NCBI GenBank assembly: GCA_040079635.1
Contig: JBEBJY010000001.1
Span: 109,803-173,802 of the forward strand
Length of the DNA stretch: 64,000 bases
Origin: Aalborgiella sp040079635
GTDB taxonomy: Bacteria; Pseudomonadota; Gammaproteobacteria; Burkholderiales; Burkholderiaceae_C
Direction of reading: 5' to 3'
Positions 50,297 through 59,297 of this stretch are shown piece after piece (the first letter of the stretch is position 1; every line of letters begins with the position of its first letter). The notes below the pieces were generated by a model. It was not told the DNA's origin and made no database searches. It worked only from the letters and a program-made list of their open reading frames with translations. The translations under genes and the position numbers were made by a program.

Positions 50297-51214
50297 ATGA
50301 AAGCCGACAACATTCTGCAAACCATCGGCAACACGCCGCATGTACGTATCAACCGCTTGTTTGGCGCAGGTCACAACGTGTGGATCAAGTCCGAGCGCAG
50401 CAACCCAGGCGGTTCGATCAAAGACCGTATTGCTTTGTCTATGGTTGAAGCGGCCGAGAAAAGCGGCGAGTTGAAAGCAGGTTCAACGATCATTGAACCA
50501 ACATCGGGAAACACGGGTGTAGGTTTGGCCATGGTCGCCGCGGTCAAAGGCTACAAGTTGATTTTGGTAATGCCGGACAGCATGTCCATTGAGCGCCGCC
50601 GTTTGATGTTGGCATATGGCGCAAGTTTTGATTTGACGCCTCGCGAAAAAGGCATGAAAGGCGCTATTGCGCGTGCGCAAGAGCTGGCAGCCGCTATACC
50701 GAATGCTTGGATTCCGCAGCAGTTTGAAAATGCAGCGAATATCGATGCTCACGTTCGCACCACGGCGCAAGAGATTTTGGCTGATTTCCCCAACGGCATT
50801 GACGCACTGATCACCGGTGTGGGCACGGGTGGGCATTTGACAGGTTGCGCACAAGTGCTCAAAGCCAAATGGCCCGATCTTAAAGTTTTCGCTGTGGAGC
50901 CTGCGGCATCACCCGTGATTTCAGGCGGAGCACCAGCTCCGCACCCGATTCAAGGTATTGGTGCGGGTTTCATCCCTAAAAACTTGCACACTGACTTGTT
51001 GGATGGTGTGATTCAGGTCGAAGCCGAGCCCGCTCGCGAAATGGCCCGCCGCTGCGCTGCTGAAGAGGGCATCTTGGTTGGCATTTCATCAGGCGCAACT
51101 TTGGCCGCTATTGCCCAAAAGCTGCCTGATTTGCCTGCTGGCGCAACGGTGCTGGGCTTTAACTACGATACGGGTGAGCGTTATTTGTCGATTGAAGGCT
51201 TCTTGCCGACATAA
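50297..51214 (+). CDS. cysK: Cysteine synthase
   Basis: A 305-residue PLP enzyme that makes cysteine from O-acetylserine and sulfide. The PLP lysine is K42 in NPGGSIKDR; the substrate loop is TSGNTGVG (69-76) and the phosphate loop is GVGTGGHLTG. Length is close to CysM, but the sequence style around the lysine is nearer CysK; the two cannot be told apart with certainty. The start has a good ribosome binding site (CAGGAG). It is monocistronic here. Confidence 0.88.
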   Translation: MKADNILQTIGNTPHVRINRLFGAGHNVWIKSERSNPGGSIKDRIALSMVEAAEKSGELKAGSTIIEPTSGNTGVGLAMVAAVKGYKLILVMPDSMSIERRRLMLAYGASFDLTPREKGMKGAIARAQELAAAIPNAWIPQQFENAANIDAHVRTTAQEILADFPNGIDALITGVGTGGHLTGCAQVLKAKWPDLKVFAVEPAASPVISGGAPAPHPIQGIGAGFIPKNLHTDLLDGVIQVEAEPAREMARRCAAEEGILVGISSGATLAAIAQKLPDLPAGATVLGFNYDTGERYLSIEGFLPT

Positions 51215-51296
51215 TTGGCGTTGTTTTATCACTTTTTTAGCGTTTAAATTTTAATTTCTGTCTTGCTTGATAACCACAAGCCAAAGACTTAGCAAC

Positions 51297-52943
51297 ATGA
51301 TTCGACTCACAGAAATAAAACTACCCTTAGCCCACCCTGATACCGCCATCGCCGATGCGGTGGTGCGAACTTTGGGCATTCAAGCGAACGAGCTGCAATC
51401 CGTCCAGATATTTAAACTCAGTTTTGATGCTCGCAAGGCAGATTTGCTGCAGGTTTATATCGTTGATGTTGCCTTAACCAGCGACGCACTAGAAGCAGAA
51501 GTACTGCAACGGTTTGAAAACAACCCACATGTGCGCCCCACGCCAGACATGGCGTACAAGCCTGTTGCCTCTGCAGCTTCACTATCACCCACACAACTAA
51601 AAAATCGCCCTGTTGTGGTCGGTTTTGGACCTTGCGGTATCTTTGCAGCGCTGGTCTTGGCGCAAATGGGTTTCAAACCGATTGTTCTAGAGCGTGGCAA
51701 AAAAGTACGTGAACGTACCAAAGACACGTGGAATTTGTGGCGCAAAAACCAGCTTCACCCTGAAAGCAATGTGCAGTTTGGTGAAGGTGGTGCGGGTACT
51801 TTTTCAGACGGTAAGTTGTACAGCCAAATCAAAGACCCGCGTCATCTGGGTCGCAAGGTAATGCAGGAATTTGTCAAAGCCGGCGCGCCTGAAGAAATTT
51901 TAGTCGATGCACATCCTCACATTGGCACGTTCAAGTTGGTCAAGGTGGTGGAGCATCTGCGTGAGCAGATCATCGCTTTGGGTGGCGAAGTGCGCTTTGA
52001 GCAGCGGGTGACAGATGTGAATATCGTGGATGGTCAACTACGAGGTTTAACGGTGCTAGATGTCGCCGCTCAGCAAAGCTACGAGCTACCAACACAACAG
52101 GCGGTGATGGCTCTGGGTCATAGCTCGCGCGATACCTTTGCCATGTTGTATGAGCGCGGTGTTCATATAGAGGCCAAGCCTTTCTCGATCGGTTTTCGCA
52201 TCGAGCACCCGCAAAGCTTGATAGACCGCGCCCGCTGGGGACGACATGCGGGGCATCCGCTTTTAGGAGCGGCGGATTACAAGTTGGTGCACCATGCCAA
52301 AAATGGCCGCGCGGTCTACAGCTTTTGCATGTGCCCTGGCGGAACGGTGGTGGCCGCGACCAGCGAAGTGGGGCGCGTCGTCACCAACGGCATGAGCCAG
52401 TATTCCCGCAACGAACGCAACGCCAATGCAGGCATTGTGGTGGGCATCACGCCGGAAGATTTCCCTTCCAAGCATCCTTTGGCAGGTATTGAGTTGCAGC
52501 GCACGCTGGAATCTGCTGCTTACGTTTTGGGTGGTAGCACTTACGAAGCCCCTGGGCAATTGGTCGGTGATTTTGTCAAAGGCAGGGCTTCAACGGCGTT
52601 GGGCAGTGTCGAACCGTCCTACAAACCGGGTGTAAAGTTGGTTGATTTGGCCTCAGCCTTGCCTAGCTACGCGATTGAAGCGATCCGTGAAGCGATTCCG
52701 GCTTTCGGCAAGAAAATCAAAGGCTTTGATTTGCCAGATGCTGTGCTCACCGGTGTCGAAACCCGTACGTCGTCACCTATCAAGATGACGCGTGGCGATG
52801 ATTTCCAGAGTTTGAACGTACGGGGCTTGTTTCCAGCAGGGGAAGGCGCCAGCTACGCAGGCGGTATTTTATCTGCTGGTGTCGATGGCATTAAGGTGGC
52901 TGAGGCCGTAGCACTTAGCCTGCGTAGTACTACCTCAGTTTAG
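51297..52943 (+). CDS. NAD(P)/FAD-dependent oxidoreductase (COG2509 type)
   Basis: A 548-residue flavoprotein. An N-terminal domain of about 90 residues precedes the FAD loop GFGPCGIFAALVLA (about 109-122); the second dinucleotide region includes GEGGAGTFSDGKLYSQ and the C-terminal FPAGEGASYAGGI closes the FAD site. These match the uncharacterised COG2509 dehydrogenases. Real substrate unknown. ATG 51297 is preferred to TTG 51267. It is convergent with htpX. Confidence 0.88.
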   Translation: MIRLTEIKLPLAHPDTAIADAVVRTLGIQANELQSVQIFKLSFDARKADLLQVYIVDVALTSDALEAEVLQRFENNPHVRPTPDMAYKPVASAASLSPTQLKNRPVVVGFGPCGIFAALVLAQMGFKPIVLERGKKVRERTKDTWNLWRKNQLHPESNVQFGEGGAGTFSDGKLYSQIKDPRHLGRKVMQEFVKAGAPEEILVDAHPHIGTFKLVKVVEHLREQIIALGGEVRFEQRVTDVNIVDGQLRGLTVLDVAAQQSYELPTQQAVMALGHSSRDTFAMLYERGVHIEAKPFSIGFRIEHPQSLIDRARWGRHAGHPLLGAADYKLVHHAKNGRAVYSFCMCPGGTVVAATSEVGRVVTNGMSQYSRNERNANAGIVVGITPEDFPSKHPLAGIELQRTLESAAYVLGGSTYEAPGQLVGDFVKGRASTALGSVEPSYKPGVKLVDLASALPSYAIEAIREAIPAFGKKIKGFDLPDAVLTGVETRTSSPIKMTRGDDFQSLNVRGLFPAGEGASYAGGILSAGVDGIKVAEAVALSLRSTTSV

Positions 52944-52979
52944 CGCTCAGCCTGCTAACCCAATAATCAAGCTTGCAGT

Positions 52980-53852
52980 TTAAGCTTGCGGGTTTTGTAG
53001 CGCTGCAATGCGCTCTTCCATCGGCGGGTGGGTGCTGAACAATGCACCCATGCTGCCACCAATGCCCATCGCAGCCATACTTTTTGGCAACTCGCCCGGC
53101 GTCATGCCGCCCAAGCGTTGCAGAGCATGAATCATCGGTTGAGGGCGTCCCATCAGTTTGGCTGCTCCCGCATCAGCACGAAATTCGCGATGGCGTGAGA
53201 ACCAGGCAACGACGATGCTGGCTAAAAAGCCAAATACGATATCCAAAACCAGCGTCGTGATCATGTAACCAATGCCTGGGCCAGAGCTATCGCTGCCTTT
53301 GCGTAACGCGCCATCAACCAAAGAGCCAATAACGCGGCTGGCGAAGACGACGAAAGTGTTCATCACGCCTTGAATCAAAGTCATGGTCACCATGTCGCCA
53401 TTGGCAACGTGGGCGATTTCGTGGCCGATCACGGCTTCGACTTCTTCTTTGGTCATGCCTTGCAGCAAGCCCGTAGAAACTGCGACCAAAGCTGAGTTTT
53501 TAAACGCACCCGTTGCAAACGCGTTGGGCGCACCTTCGTAAATACCCACTTCAGGCATGCCAATGCCAGCTTTGTCGGCAAATTGGCGCACCGTTTGCAC
53601 AATCCACGCTTCGTCGGCGTTTTGTGGTTCGTTGATGATTTTGACGCCTTGACTCCATTTCGCGACGGGTTTGCTGATCAACAACGAGATAATCGCGCCG
53701 CCAAAACCCATGACCAGAGAAAAGCCAAGCAAAGGCCCAAGCGCGACGCCATTTGGGCCAATGTAACGGTTTAAACCAAAAATACTGGTGATCAAGCCGA
53801 GCACAACCATCACGGCCAAATTGGTCAAGATGAACAAAAATATGCGTTTCAT
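52980..53852 (-). CDS. htpX: Membrane zinc metalloprotease HtpX
   Basis: A 290-residue inner-membrane protease of the M48 family, used in membrane-protein quality control. Zinc ligands are H144 and H148 with catalytic E145 in GHEIAHV; the third ligand is a glutamate in HREFRADAGAAK. Four hydrophobic segments are seen (about 4-23, 37-58, 155-175 and 187-210). ATG 53852 (MKRIFLF) is preferred to an in-frame GTG at 53864. A short inverted repeat CAAGCTT/AAGCTTG (52968-52988) overlaps its stop codon. Confidence 0.95.
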   Translation of the reverse strand: MKRIFLFILTNLAVMVVLGLITSIFGLNRYIGPNGVALGPLLGFSLVMGFGGAIISLLISKPVAKWSQGVKIINEPQNADEAWIVQTVRQFADKAGIGMPEVGIYEGAPNAFATGAFKNSALVAVSTGLLQGMTKEEVEAVIGHEIAHVANGDMVTMTLIQGVMNTFVVFASRVIGSLVDGALRKGSDSSGPGIGYMITTLVLDIVFGFLASIVVAWFSRHREFRADAGAAKLMGRPQPMIHALQRLGGMTPGELPKSMAAMGIGGSMGALFSTHPPMEERIAALQNPQA

Positions 53853-54008
53853 GTTAATTTTCACTTTCTAAAAGGCAAACCATTGCCGATGTGGCGAATA
53901 TTAGAAAAGGATAGTAGGGGCAAACTGCTAAAAATCAAGCGATCGCTGCCTAATTCCTACAATTCTTAGGAGAATTTATGGCGGGAATCTTACGAAGACG
54001 GGCAAATT

Positions 54009-54791
54009 TCACACACGGCGCTTCCTGAAGACGCTCTCATCGTCATAAAACTGCGGGTTTTCATTGTCTTCCCACCAGTTTGGAACACCCAAGACAGGTA
54101 GAGGGGCAAACGGTTTGGTCGCTAATTTCTCGGCAGACAGATCCGCAGCTACGCATGCGTCTAAAGCATCATAAAATTGAGATGTAGCCGGCGTGCTTAT
54201 TGCCTCTTTAGCTATATTATTAATAGTAAATTGTGTAATATAAACGTGCGCGGTGATGGGTTTTCTGGGTTGAACCAGCTTTTCCAGCAACGCGTGACCA
54301 AAAGGGATGAGATGCGCTTGCCGCCAAAGAGGGCGCAAGGTGACAAAAAGACGATGCCAGTCCATGGCGATCAACGCGTCCCACAGCTCGGGCGGCGCAA
54401 TAAGTAAAGCGCCGTTTTCGTCAAACACCGTCAAAGCGTCACGCACAGCACCACGCTGCGTGACCGAGCCTAGTTGAGCGATCTGTTCGGCCTGCAGTTG
54501 GTTGAGTCGCGCTTTGGTGATGGGAAACAGGTCCCAATACAAGGCGTTGAAAAAATCATGCAAACCATCACGCGTGGGGCATTGCTGGGTGTCAAAAATG
54601 AACTGCTCATAAGCCACGCCGCTGGGCAAGCTACTTTGCGAGACAAAGCGCACGGGGCTGGTCAAACAATGATTCAGTGTTTCATGCAGCGGCGTACTTT
54701 CATGCGCTTGTTGCGCTGCAAACTCACCCTTTCCCCGCAAATGCGCCAACCACGCGGCTGACCAATCAATGACCTCTAAACCATGCGCCAA
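54009..54791 (-). CDS. DUF3025 domain protein
   Basis: A 260-residue protein of the DUF3025 family, recognised by RFVSQSSLPSGVAYEQFIFDT and DGLHDFFNALYWDLFPITKARLN. No function is known. The start appears to be TTG at 54791, with AGGAAA about eight bases upstream. A palindromic element on the same strand as the gene encodes residues about 188-203 (TINNIAKEAISTPATS), again in the standard forward frame, joining two halves of an otherwise normal-looking domain. Confidence 0.8.
   Translation of the reverse strand: MAHGLEVIDWSAAWLAHLRGKGEFAAQQAHESTPLHETLNHCLTSPVRFVSQSSLPSGVAYEQFIFDTQQCPTRDGLHDFFNALYWDLFPITKARLNQLQAEQIAQLGSVTQRGAVRDALTVFDENGALLIAPPELWDALIAMDWHRLFVTLRPLWRQAHLIPFGHALLEKLVQPRKPITAHVYITQFTINNIAKEAISTPATSQFYDALDACVAADLSAEKLATKPFAPLPVLGVPNWWEDNENPQFYDDESVFRKRRV
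54182..54230 (-). repeat. Palindromic element copy 13, inside DUF3025 gene
   Basis: On the minus strand it reads GCTATATTATTAATAGTA-like arms and TTGCCT/AAGCACGCCGGCTACATC: core AGGCAATAAGCACGCCGGCT with two changes. In gene sense it is a forward copy and gives KEAISTPAT, parallel to QAINTPAT of alr and leuS. Confidence 0.85.
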
Positions 54792-54815
54792 GGTATAAAT
54801 TTCCTAAATACTATG

Positions 54816-55640
54816 TCAACCACAGTATTTGACAGAGTTCGGCTGGCCTTTAGGCAGCAACTCAAACCGATTTTTATGGTGACGAAATAATGAGGTTGAA
54901 CTAGCACTTTTCCCTAACAGGCCAGCATCACGTAATTTTTTGGTCGCAATGCTAAGGTGAAGCGGATGATTACCTATTAGTTCTGGCAGTACAGCCAGTA
55001 TCGCCTTTACTGAGGGTTTACTTGCGCTGTTTTTCGTCGCGGGGGTTACCTTTGAAGCTGGTTTTTCAGTCGGTGATTGGTTTTCTGGTGGTGGAGAAGC
55101 TGCTGGAATCGATACAGGTTTCAAAGCTGCATTGTTAGAGCGTAAAGAATGTATAGATGTTGATTGACTGTTACTCGACTGCACGGCCTCAACTACATCT
55201 AGCAAAATTATGTCATCGTAAAAACTCTCTGGGTTAGCAAAAATCTTTCCCGTTAAGCTGTAGCAAAGTACTTTGCAGCCCTTTTCTCGAAGCCACAGAG
55301 CAAGTGGCACAAAATCGGCATCTCCTGAGCAGATGGCAACCGTATCAATGTCACTAGTACATACAGCTTCAACCGCATCAATAACAAGGGCACTGTCCGT
55401 AGTTACTTTGTCGACTATAAGATTCGCAACCGGTCGTACACCATGCCTCCAAAGAACCGCTTCAATACCTTTTAAACTTTCCGGTCGGCCATAGGCTTTA
55501 CGAATCAATACGCGATCTGCTACTGAACGAAGATCAGTCAATACGCGGTCAAGCGCAGTAGGATCATTCAGATTGTCGGCATCGATAAATACCGCTAATG
55601 TTTTGGCAGTTGTTGACGTTGCCGTGCGTGACCCATTCAT
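54816..55640 (-). CDS. NYN-domain RNase-like protein with C-terminal LOTUS/OST-HTH-like domain
   Basis: A 274-residue protein. The N-terminal NYN (PIN-like) domain has acidic residues of a metal-dependent nuclease site: D20 and D22 in VFIDADN, D82 in TTDSALVIDAV, and D107/D109 in SGDADFVPL. A Pro/Ser/Lys linker (about 155-210) leads to a C-terminal domain (about 211-268) resembling OST-HTH/LOTUS RNA-binding domains. Start ATG 55640 overlaps the pyrC stop (ATGA), so it is coupled to pyrC. RNA cleavage is suggested by family, not shown. Confidence 0.82.
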   Translation of the reverse strand: MNGSRTATSTTAKTLAVFIDADNLNDPTALDRVLTDLRSVADRVLIRKAYGRPESLKGIEAVLWRHGVRPVANLIVDKVTTDSALVIDAVEAVCTSDIDTVAICSGDADFVPLALWLREKGCKVLCYSLTGKIFANPESFYDDIILLDVVEAVQSSNSQSTSIHSLRSNNAALKPVSIPAASPPPENQSPTEKPASKVTPATKNSASKPSVKAILAVLPELIGNHPLHLSIATKKLRDAGLLGKSASSTSLFRHHKNRFELLPKGQPNSVKYCG

Positions 55641-56698
55641 GCCATTAGTTGCCAAGGCAAGGCTTCCCCGGAGCGCAGTGGTTTGAGAGCTGCTTCGCCA
55701 AAAGTAAAGCTCTCAGGCGGTGTCCAGCTTTCTTTCTTCAAGGTGATGGTGCCTTGGTTGCGTGGCAAACCGTAAAAATCAGCACCGTTGAAGCTGGCAA
55801 AAGCTTCTAATTTGTCCAAGGCGCCTGCTACATCAAAAGCTTCAGCGTACATTTCAATCGCAGCGTGGGCGGTGTAGCAACCGGCGCAACCAGAAGCATG
55901 CTCTTTCAGGTTTGCAGGGTGAGGCGCACTGTCAGTGCCCAAGAAAAACTTTGCGTTGCCACTGGTGGCGGCTTCCACCAAGGCGAGCCTATGTGTTTCA
56001 CGCTTCAGCACAGGTAGGCAGTAGTAATGGGGACGAATGCCGCCCGTAAAGATCGCATTGCGGTTGTACAGCAAATGGTGTGCTGTAACAGTGGCCGCAG
56101 TGAACTTATCAGCATCACGCACGTAAGTCGCAGCTTCCTTCGTGGTGATGTGCTCAAACACAATTTTGAGTTCAGGGAAATCACGTCGCAGCGGAATCAA
56201 TTGCGTGTCGATAAACACGGCTTCACGGTCAAACAAATCAATATCAGGCGATGTCACCTCACCATGCACCAACAGCAGCATGCCGTCGCGTTGCATCGCT
56301 TCAAGCGTTTTGTAGGTTTTGCGCAAATCGGTCACGCCGGCATCGCTGTTGGTGGTCGCACCAGCGGGGTAGAGTTTGGAGGCAACCACGCCAGCGGCTT
56401 TTGCGCGTTTGATTTCATCGGCTGGCAGGTTGTCGGTCAAATACAGCGTCATCAGCGGTTCAAACGTCATGCCTGCGGGAACGGCAGCTTGAATACGCGC
56501 TTTGTAAGCCAGTGCCTGCGCGGCAGTGGTGACTGGCGGGCGCAGGTTAGGCATGATGATGGCACGGCCGAATTGGGCGGCGGTGTGCGGAACAACGGTG
56601 TTGAGTGCGTCGCCGTCGCGCACATGCAAGTGCCAGTCGTCGGGACGAGTTATTACCAGTGTTTGTGGTTGATCGGGTTGGCGTGAAGTCATAGTCAT
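55637..56698 (-). CDS. pyrC: Dihydroorotase
   Basis: A 353-residue type II zinc dihydroorotase of pyrimidine synthesis. Zinc ligands are H23 and H25 in DDWHLHVRD; the carboxylated lysine is in ASKLYPAGATTNSDAG; further histidines are in FEHITTKEAA and TAHHLLYN. The catalytic aspartate is in GTDSAPH. Length is typical. Its stop overlaps the start of the NYN gene. It starts about 70 bases after the end of the LysR gene. Confidence 0.96.
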   Translation of the reverse strand: MTMTSRQPDQPQTLVITRPDDWHLHVRDGDALNTVVPHTAAQFGRAIIMPNLRPPVTTAAQALAYKARIQAAVPAGMTFEPLMTLYLTDNLPADEIKRAKAAGVVASKLYPAGATTNSDAGVTDLRKTYKTLEAMQRDGMLLLVHGEVTSPDIDLFDREAVFIDTQLIPLRRDFPELKIVFEHITTKEAATYVRDADKFTAATVTAHHLLYNRNAIFTGGIRPHYYCLPVLKRETHRLALVEAATSGNAKFFLGTDSAPHPANLKEHASGCAGCYTAHAAIEMYAEAFDVAGALDKLEAFASFNGADFYGLPRNQGTITLKKESWTPPESFTFGEAALKPLRSGEALPWQLMA

Positions 56699-56767
56699 CC
56701 GCTTATTGTCCCAAAAAAAAGAAACAAAGCTTCAAATGCTGAGCTAAGTACTGCGTTAAATACTGAA

Positions 56768-57697
56768 TTAAGTCGAACTATTCGCGACCAAATATTCCCA
56801 AAGTGCTTGCGCAGCGCCCTTATTGGCCTCTTTGCCTGTTGGTTTTTCGCGGTAGGCGCGTAAATCCATGGTCATGGTCAAATCGCTCATGCCTACTGGG
56901 CAGGCGCTCACCAAGCGTTTGGCACGCAAGTCCTTTTTGATAGCGCTGTAGGGCAAAAAAGCAATGCCATGCCCCTCAAGCGCCATGGCTTTAAGGCCTT
57001 CCGACATGTCAGTTTCGTACACACGGTCAAGGTGAATCGCTGCTTTGGACTGCTTCAATATCTGGTCAACCACCATGCCTAAATACGCACCTGGCGCATA
57101 GCCAAGGTAAGGCAAGGGTTGGCCTGCACGCCCTGGCAATTCAAACATCGGCTTGCCATCTGAGTCAGGCTTTGTGTAGGGGGCAATCACCTCTTGCCCC
57201 AAGCTCACCATTTCATACCGCGATGCATCCAGTTGAAAAGGCTGGGATGAATGGAAGTAGGCAATCAGCAAATCGCAACTACCTTCCACCAAACGCAGAA
57301 CCGCATCATGCACATTTTGCGCCATCAGCCGGCTTTTGATGGGGCCAAAGTTTTGCCGCAACATCGACATCCATGCGGGGAAGAATGTAAAGGCCAGCGT
57401 GTGCGGCACGGCAAATTCAATCACATCTTGCCCCGCAGAGGTGTGCCCGCGCAACATCGCCCGCGTGCTTTGCAAGGCACGCAACATGTCTAGCGATTGG
57501 TCGTAAAGCGTGTCGCCAGCAGCGGTGAGCTTGGTCGGGTACGAGCTGCGATCCACCAAATCCGTACCAGCCCAAGCTTCCAGTGATTGAATGCGACGTG
57601 AAAATGCGGGCTGCGTCACATGACGCAGTTGTGCTGAGCGGCTAAAACTGCGTGTTTCAGCCAAGCTGATGAAATCTTCTAACCACTTGGTATCCAT
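56768..57697 (-). CDS. LysR family transcriptional regulator, HypT-like
   Basis: A 309-residue LysR regulator. The N-terminal winged helix-turn-helix (about 1-65) reads TKWLEDFISLAETRSFSRSAQ and TQPAFSRRIQSLE, close in style to the YjiE/HypT group. The effector-binding domain covers about 90-305. It stands between pyrC and a TPR gene on the same strand, with no divergent gene next to it, so its target is not obvious. Effector unknown. Confidence 0.9.
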   Translation of the reverse strand: MDTKWLEDFISLAETRSFSRSAQLRHVTQPAFSRRIQSLEAWAGTDLVDRSSYPTKLTAAGDTLYDQSLDMLRALQSTRAMLRGHTSAGQDVIEFAVPHTLAFTFFPAWMSMLRQNFGPIKSRLMAQNVHDAVLRLVEGSCDLLIAYFHSSQPFQLDASRYEMVSLGQEVIAPYTKPDSDGKPMFELPGRAGQPLPYLGYAPGAYLGMVVDQILKQSKAAIHLDRVYETDMSEGLKAMALEGHGIAFLPYSAIKKDLRAKRLVSACPVGMSDLTMTMDLRAYREKPTGKEANKGAAQALWEYLVANSST

Positions 57698-57733
57698 AAT
57701 TAATCTGCAATGTCTCTATTTGTTTAATTTTTA

Positions 57734-58531
57734 TCAGTCGTTCAATTCTGCTTTGGCCAGATCAACATCCAAACGCTCCATCGCATCCAAAGGCTGTGTT
57801 GCAGAGGCCATTTCGTACAATTTGGTCGCTTCTGCGAGGCGCTTTTCACCTTCCAGCATGACCCAGCCATTGGCTTGCTCAATCATGGCAATGGCGGAGT
57901 TGGTATTGATTCTGAGTGCTTCTTGAAAAAAGTTGAAGCTCGCATCTTTTTTCGCGCCATACGTCATGCTGCCAATGAGGGTGCCTACCTTGTCGATCAC
58001 CTCAGCGTGAAACGTGCCCAGCGCAATATGTGCGTCAGCATGCTTGGGTTGCAGTTGTATGGTTTTTTCAAGCGCATCTTTGACCTTGCCACCCAAGCCG
58101 CGTGCTAGCGCCTTGGCAACGCTGATGCCCTGGCTGTAGCGTCCCAATGCGTAAGCTTGCCAATAGTAGGCATTCGGCAAAGATTCAGCGCTGATAGCCG
58201 CGTCGTGAGCCTGCTTCTCCGCGCGTAACGCAACTTCCATAAAAAGCGCCAGTTTGGCAGTTTCATTGGCTTCTAGGTAGTTGGCATAAATGCACGTGGC
58301 CTTGTTGGCAACCGTTAAACCAGTGATCACGCCAGTGTTAGCCAAATCAAGCCCAAGCTCAGCGGCTTTTTGGAATTCGCCTGAATGAAACAATGCCCAT
58401 GCTTCCAATAGTTTCGCATTCGTCGGCAAGGGCTCGGCATCACCCGTGTGTAATTTTGTCCAGTGTTTTTTCACACTGGCGACATCGTAGGTGTATTCAC
58501 CCAGGTGCGGAAAAGGGGTCCATTTAGACAT
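57734..58531 (-). CDS. TPR-like helical protein of unknown function
   Basis: A 265-residue cytoplasmic protein made of repeated helix pairs (for example LLEAWALFHSGEFQKAAELGLDL, residues about 41-63, and FNFFQEALRINTNSAIAMIEQANGWVML, about 197-224) resembling tetratricopeptide repeats. No signal peptide or catalytic motif is seen. It is four bases downstream of a TetR regulator gene on the same strand, so it is probably in one operon with it. Function is not known. Confidence 0.75.
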   Translation of the reverse strand: MSKWTPFPHLGEYTYDVASVKKHWTKLHTGDAEPLPTNAKLLEAWALFHSGEFQKAAELGLDLANTGVITGLTVANKATCIYANYLEANETAKLALFMEVALRAEKQAHDAAISAESLPNAYYWQAYALGRYSQGISVAKALARGLGGKVKDALEKTIQLQPKHADAHIALGTFHAEVIDKVGTLIGSMTYGAKKDASFNFFQEALRINTNSAIAMIEQANGWVMLEGEKRLAEATKLYEMASATQPLDAMERLDVDLAKAELND

Positions 58532-58535
58532 ATTT

Positions 58536-59225
58536 TTATTTCGCTAAATGAAGACTGGTTGCTTCTTGTTGTGATGAGGAATACGTGCCCACAATCGTCA
58601 ATAAATGGCTGCGTTGTTGAGGTTCTAAATAGGGCACAAGTAGATTGAGCACATGGTGCGCGCCGCGCAGCAAGGCCACTTGTGCATGCTCTGGCTCTAA
58701 TGCATGGCGTGGGTCACGCACATACTCAAAACTCAGCCAATACGTTAGCACCACCACCATACTGGTAGCGGTGGGTTCAACTTCGCGCGAGTCAATCGTC
58801 ACCGCACCGCTGCGGCTCATGCTGTCCAGCAAGGCCTTCACCGATTGGGTTTTATTTTTCAGGATGGATTGAAAATGAGTTTCCAGCCGGCGGTTTTTGC
58901 TCAATAAATCATTCAAATCGCGGTACAAAAAGCGATACTGCCAGATCAACTCAAACAAAGTGTGCATGAAAAACCAAGCGTCTTCAACGTTGCGCACACC
59001 ATCGCTGGCGTTGAGCAATTCATTCAAAGAACGCTCAAAACGGTCAAACAGCGCGTTGATCAACTCATCTTTAGCGGGGTAGTGATAGTACAAATTGCCC
59101 GGGCTGATACGCAATTCGGCTGAAATCAGGGTCGTGGAAACATTGGGCTCACCAAAACGGTTAAACAGGTCCAGCGTGACCTCTAAAATACGTTCAGCCG
59201 TGCGTCGCGGTGCTTTTTTGACCAT
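58536..59225 (-). CDS. TetR family transcriptional regulator
   Basis: A 229-residue regulator. The N-terminal helix-turn-helix domain reads RILEVTLDLFNRFGEPNVSTTLI and then RISPGNLYYHYPAKDELI (about residues 13-58), the usual TetR layout. The C-terminal ligand-binding domain is of unknown specificity. It is divergent from priA across about 70 bases and precedes the TPR gene by four bases; control of that gene is likely but inferred. Confidence 0.88.
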   Translation of the reverse strand: MVKKAPRRTAERILEVTLDLFNRFGEPNVSTTLISAELRISPGNLYYHYPAKDELINALFDRFERSLNELLNASDGVRNVEDAWFFMHTLFELIWQYRFLYRDLNDLLSKNRRLETHFQSILKNKTQSVKALLDSMSRSGAVTIDSREVEPTATSMVVVLTYWLSFEYVRDPRHALEPEHAQVALLRGAHHVLNLLVPYLEPQQRSHLLTIVGTYSSSQQEATSLHLAK

Positions 59226-59297
59226 ACATCCAAGTCCCCATCTAGTTCATGCAAATTATGCATCAATGTCCGTACTCTAACCTAAGATGAATCCGCG

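Noticed and set aside
52968..52988. CAAGCTT/AAGCTTG inverted repeat as a bidirectional terminator between the FAD oxidoreductase gene and htpX
   Set aside because: The stem is only seven AT-leaning pairs, has no T-run and overlaps the htpX stop codon.
56027..56686. A 219-residue open frame opposite pyrC
   Set aside because: It is antisense to a fully conserved dihydroorotase and lacks a ribosome binding site.
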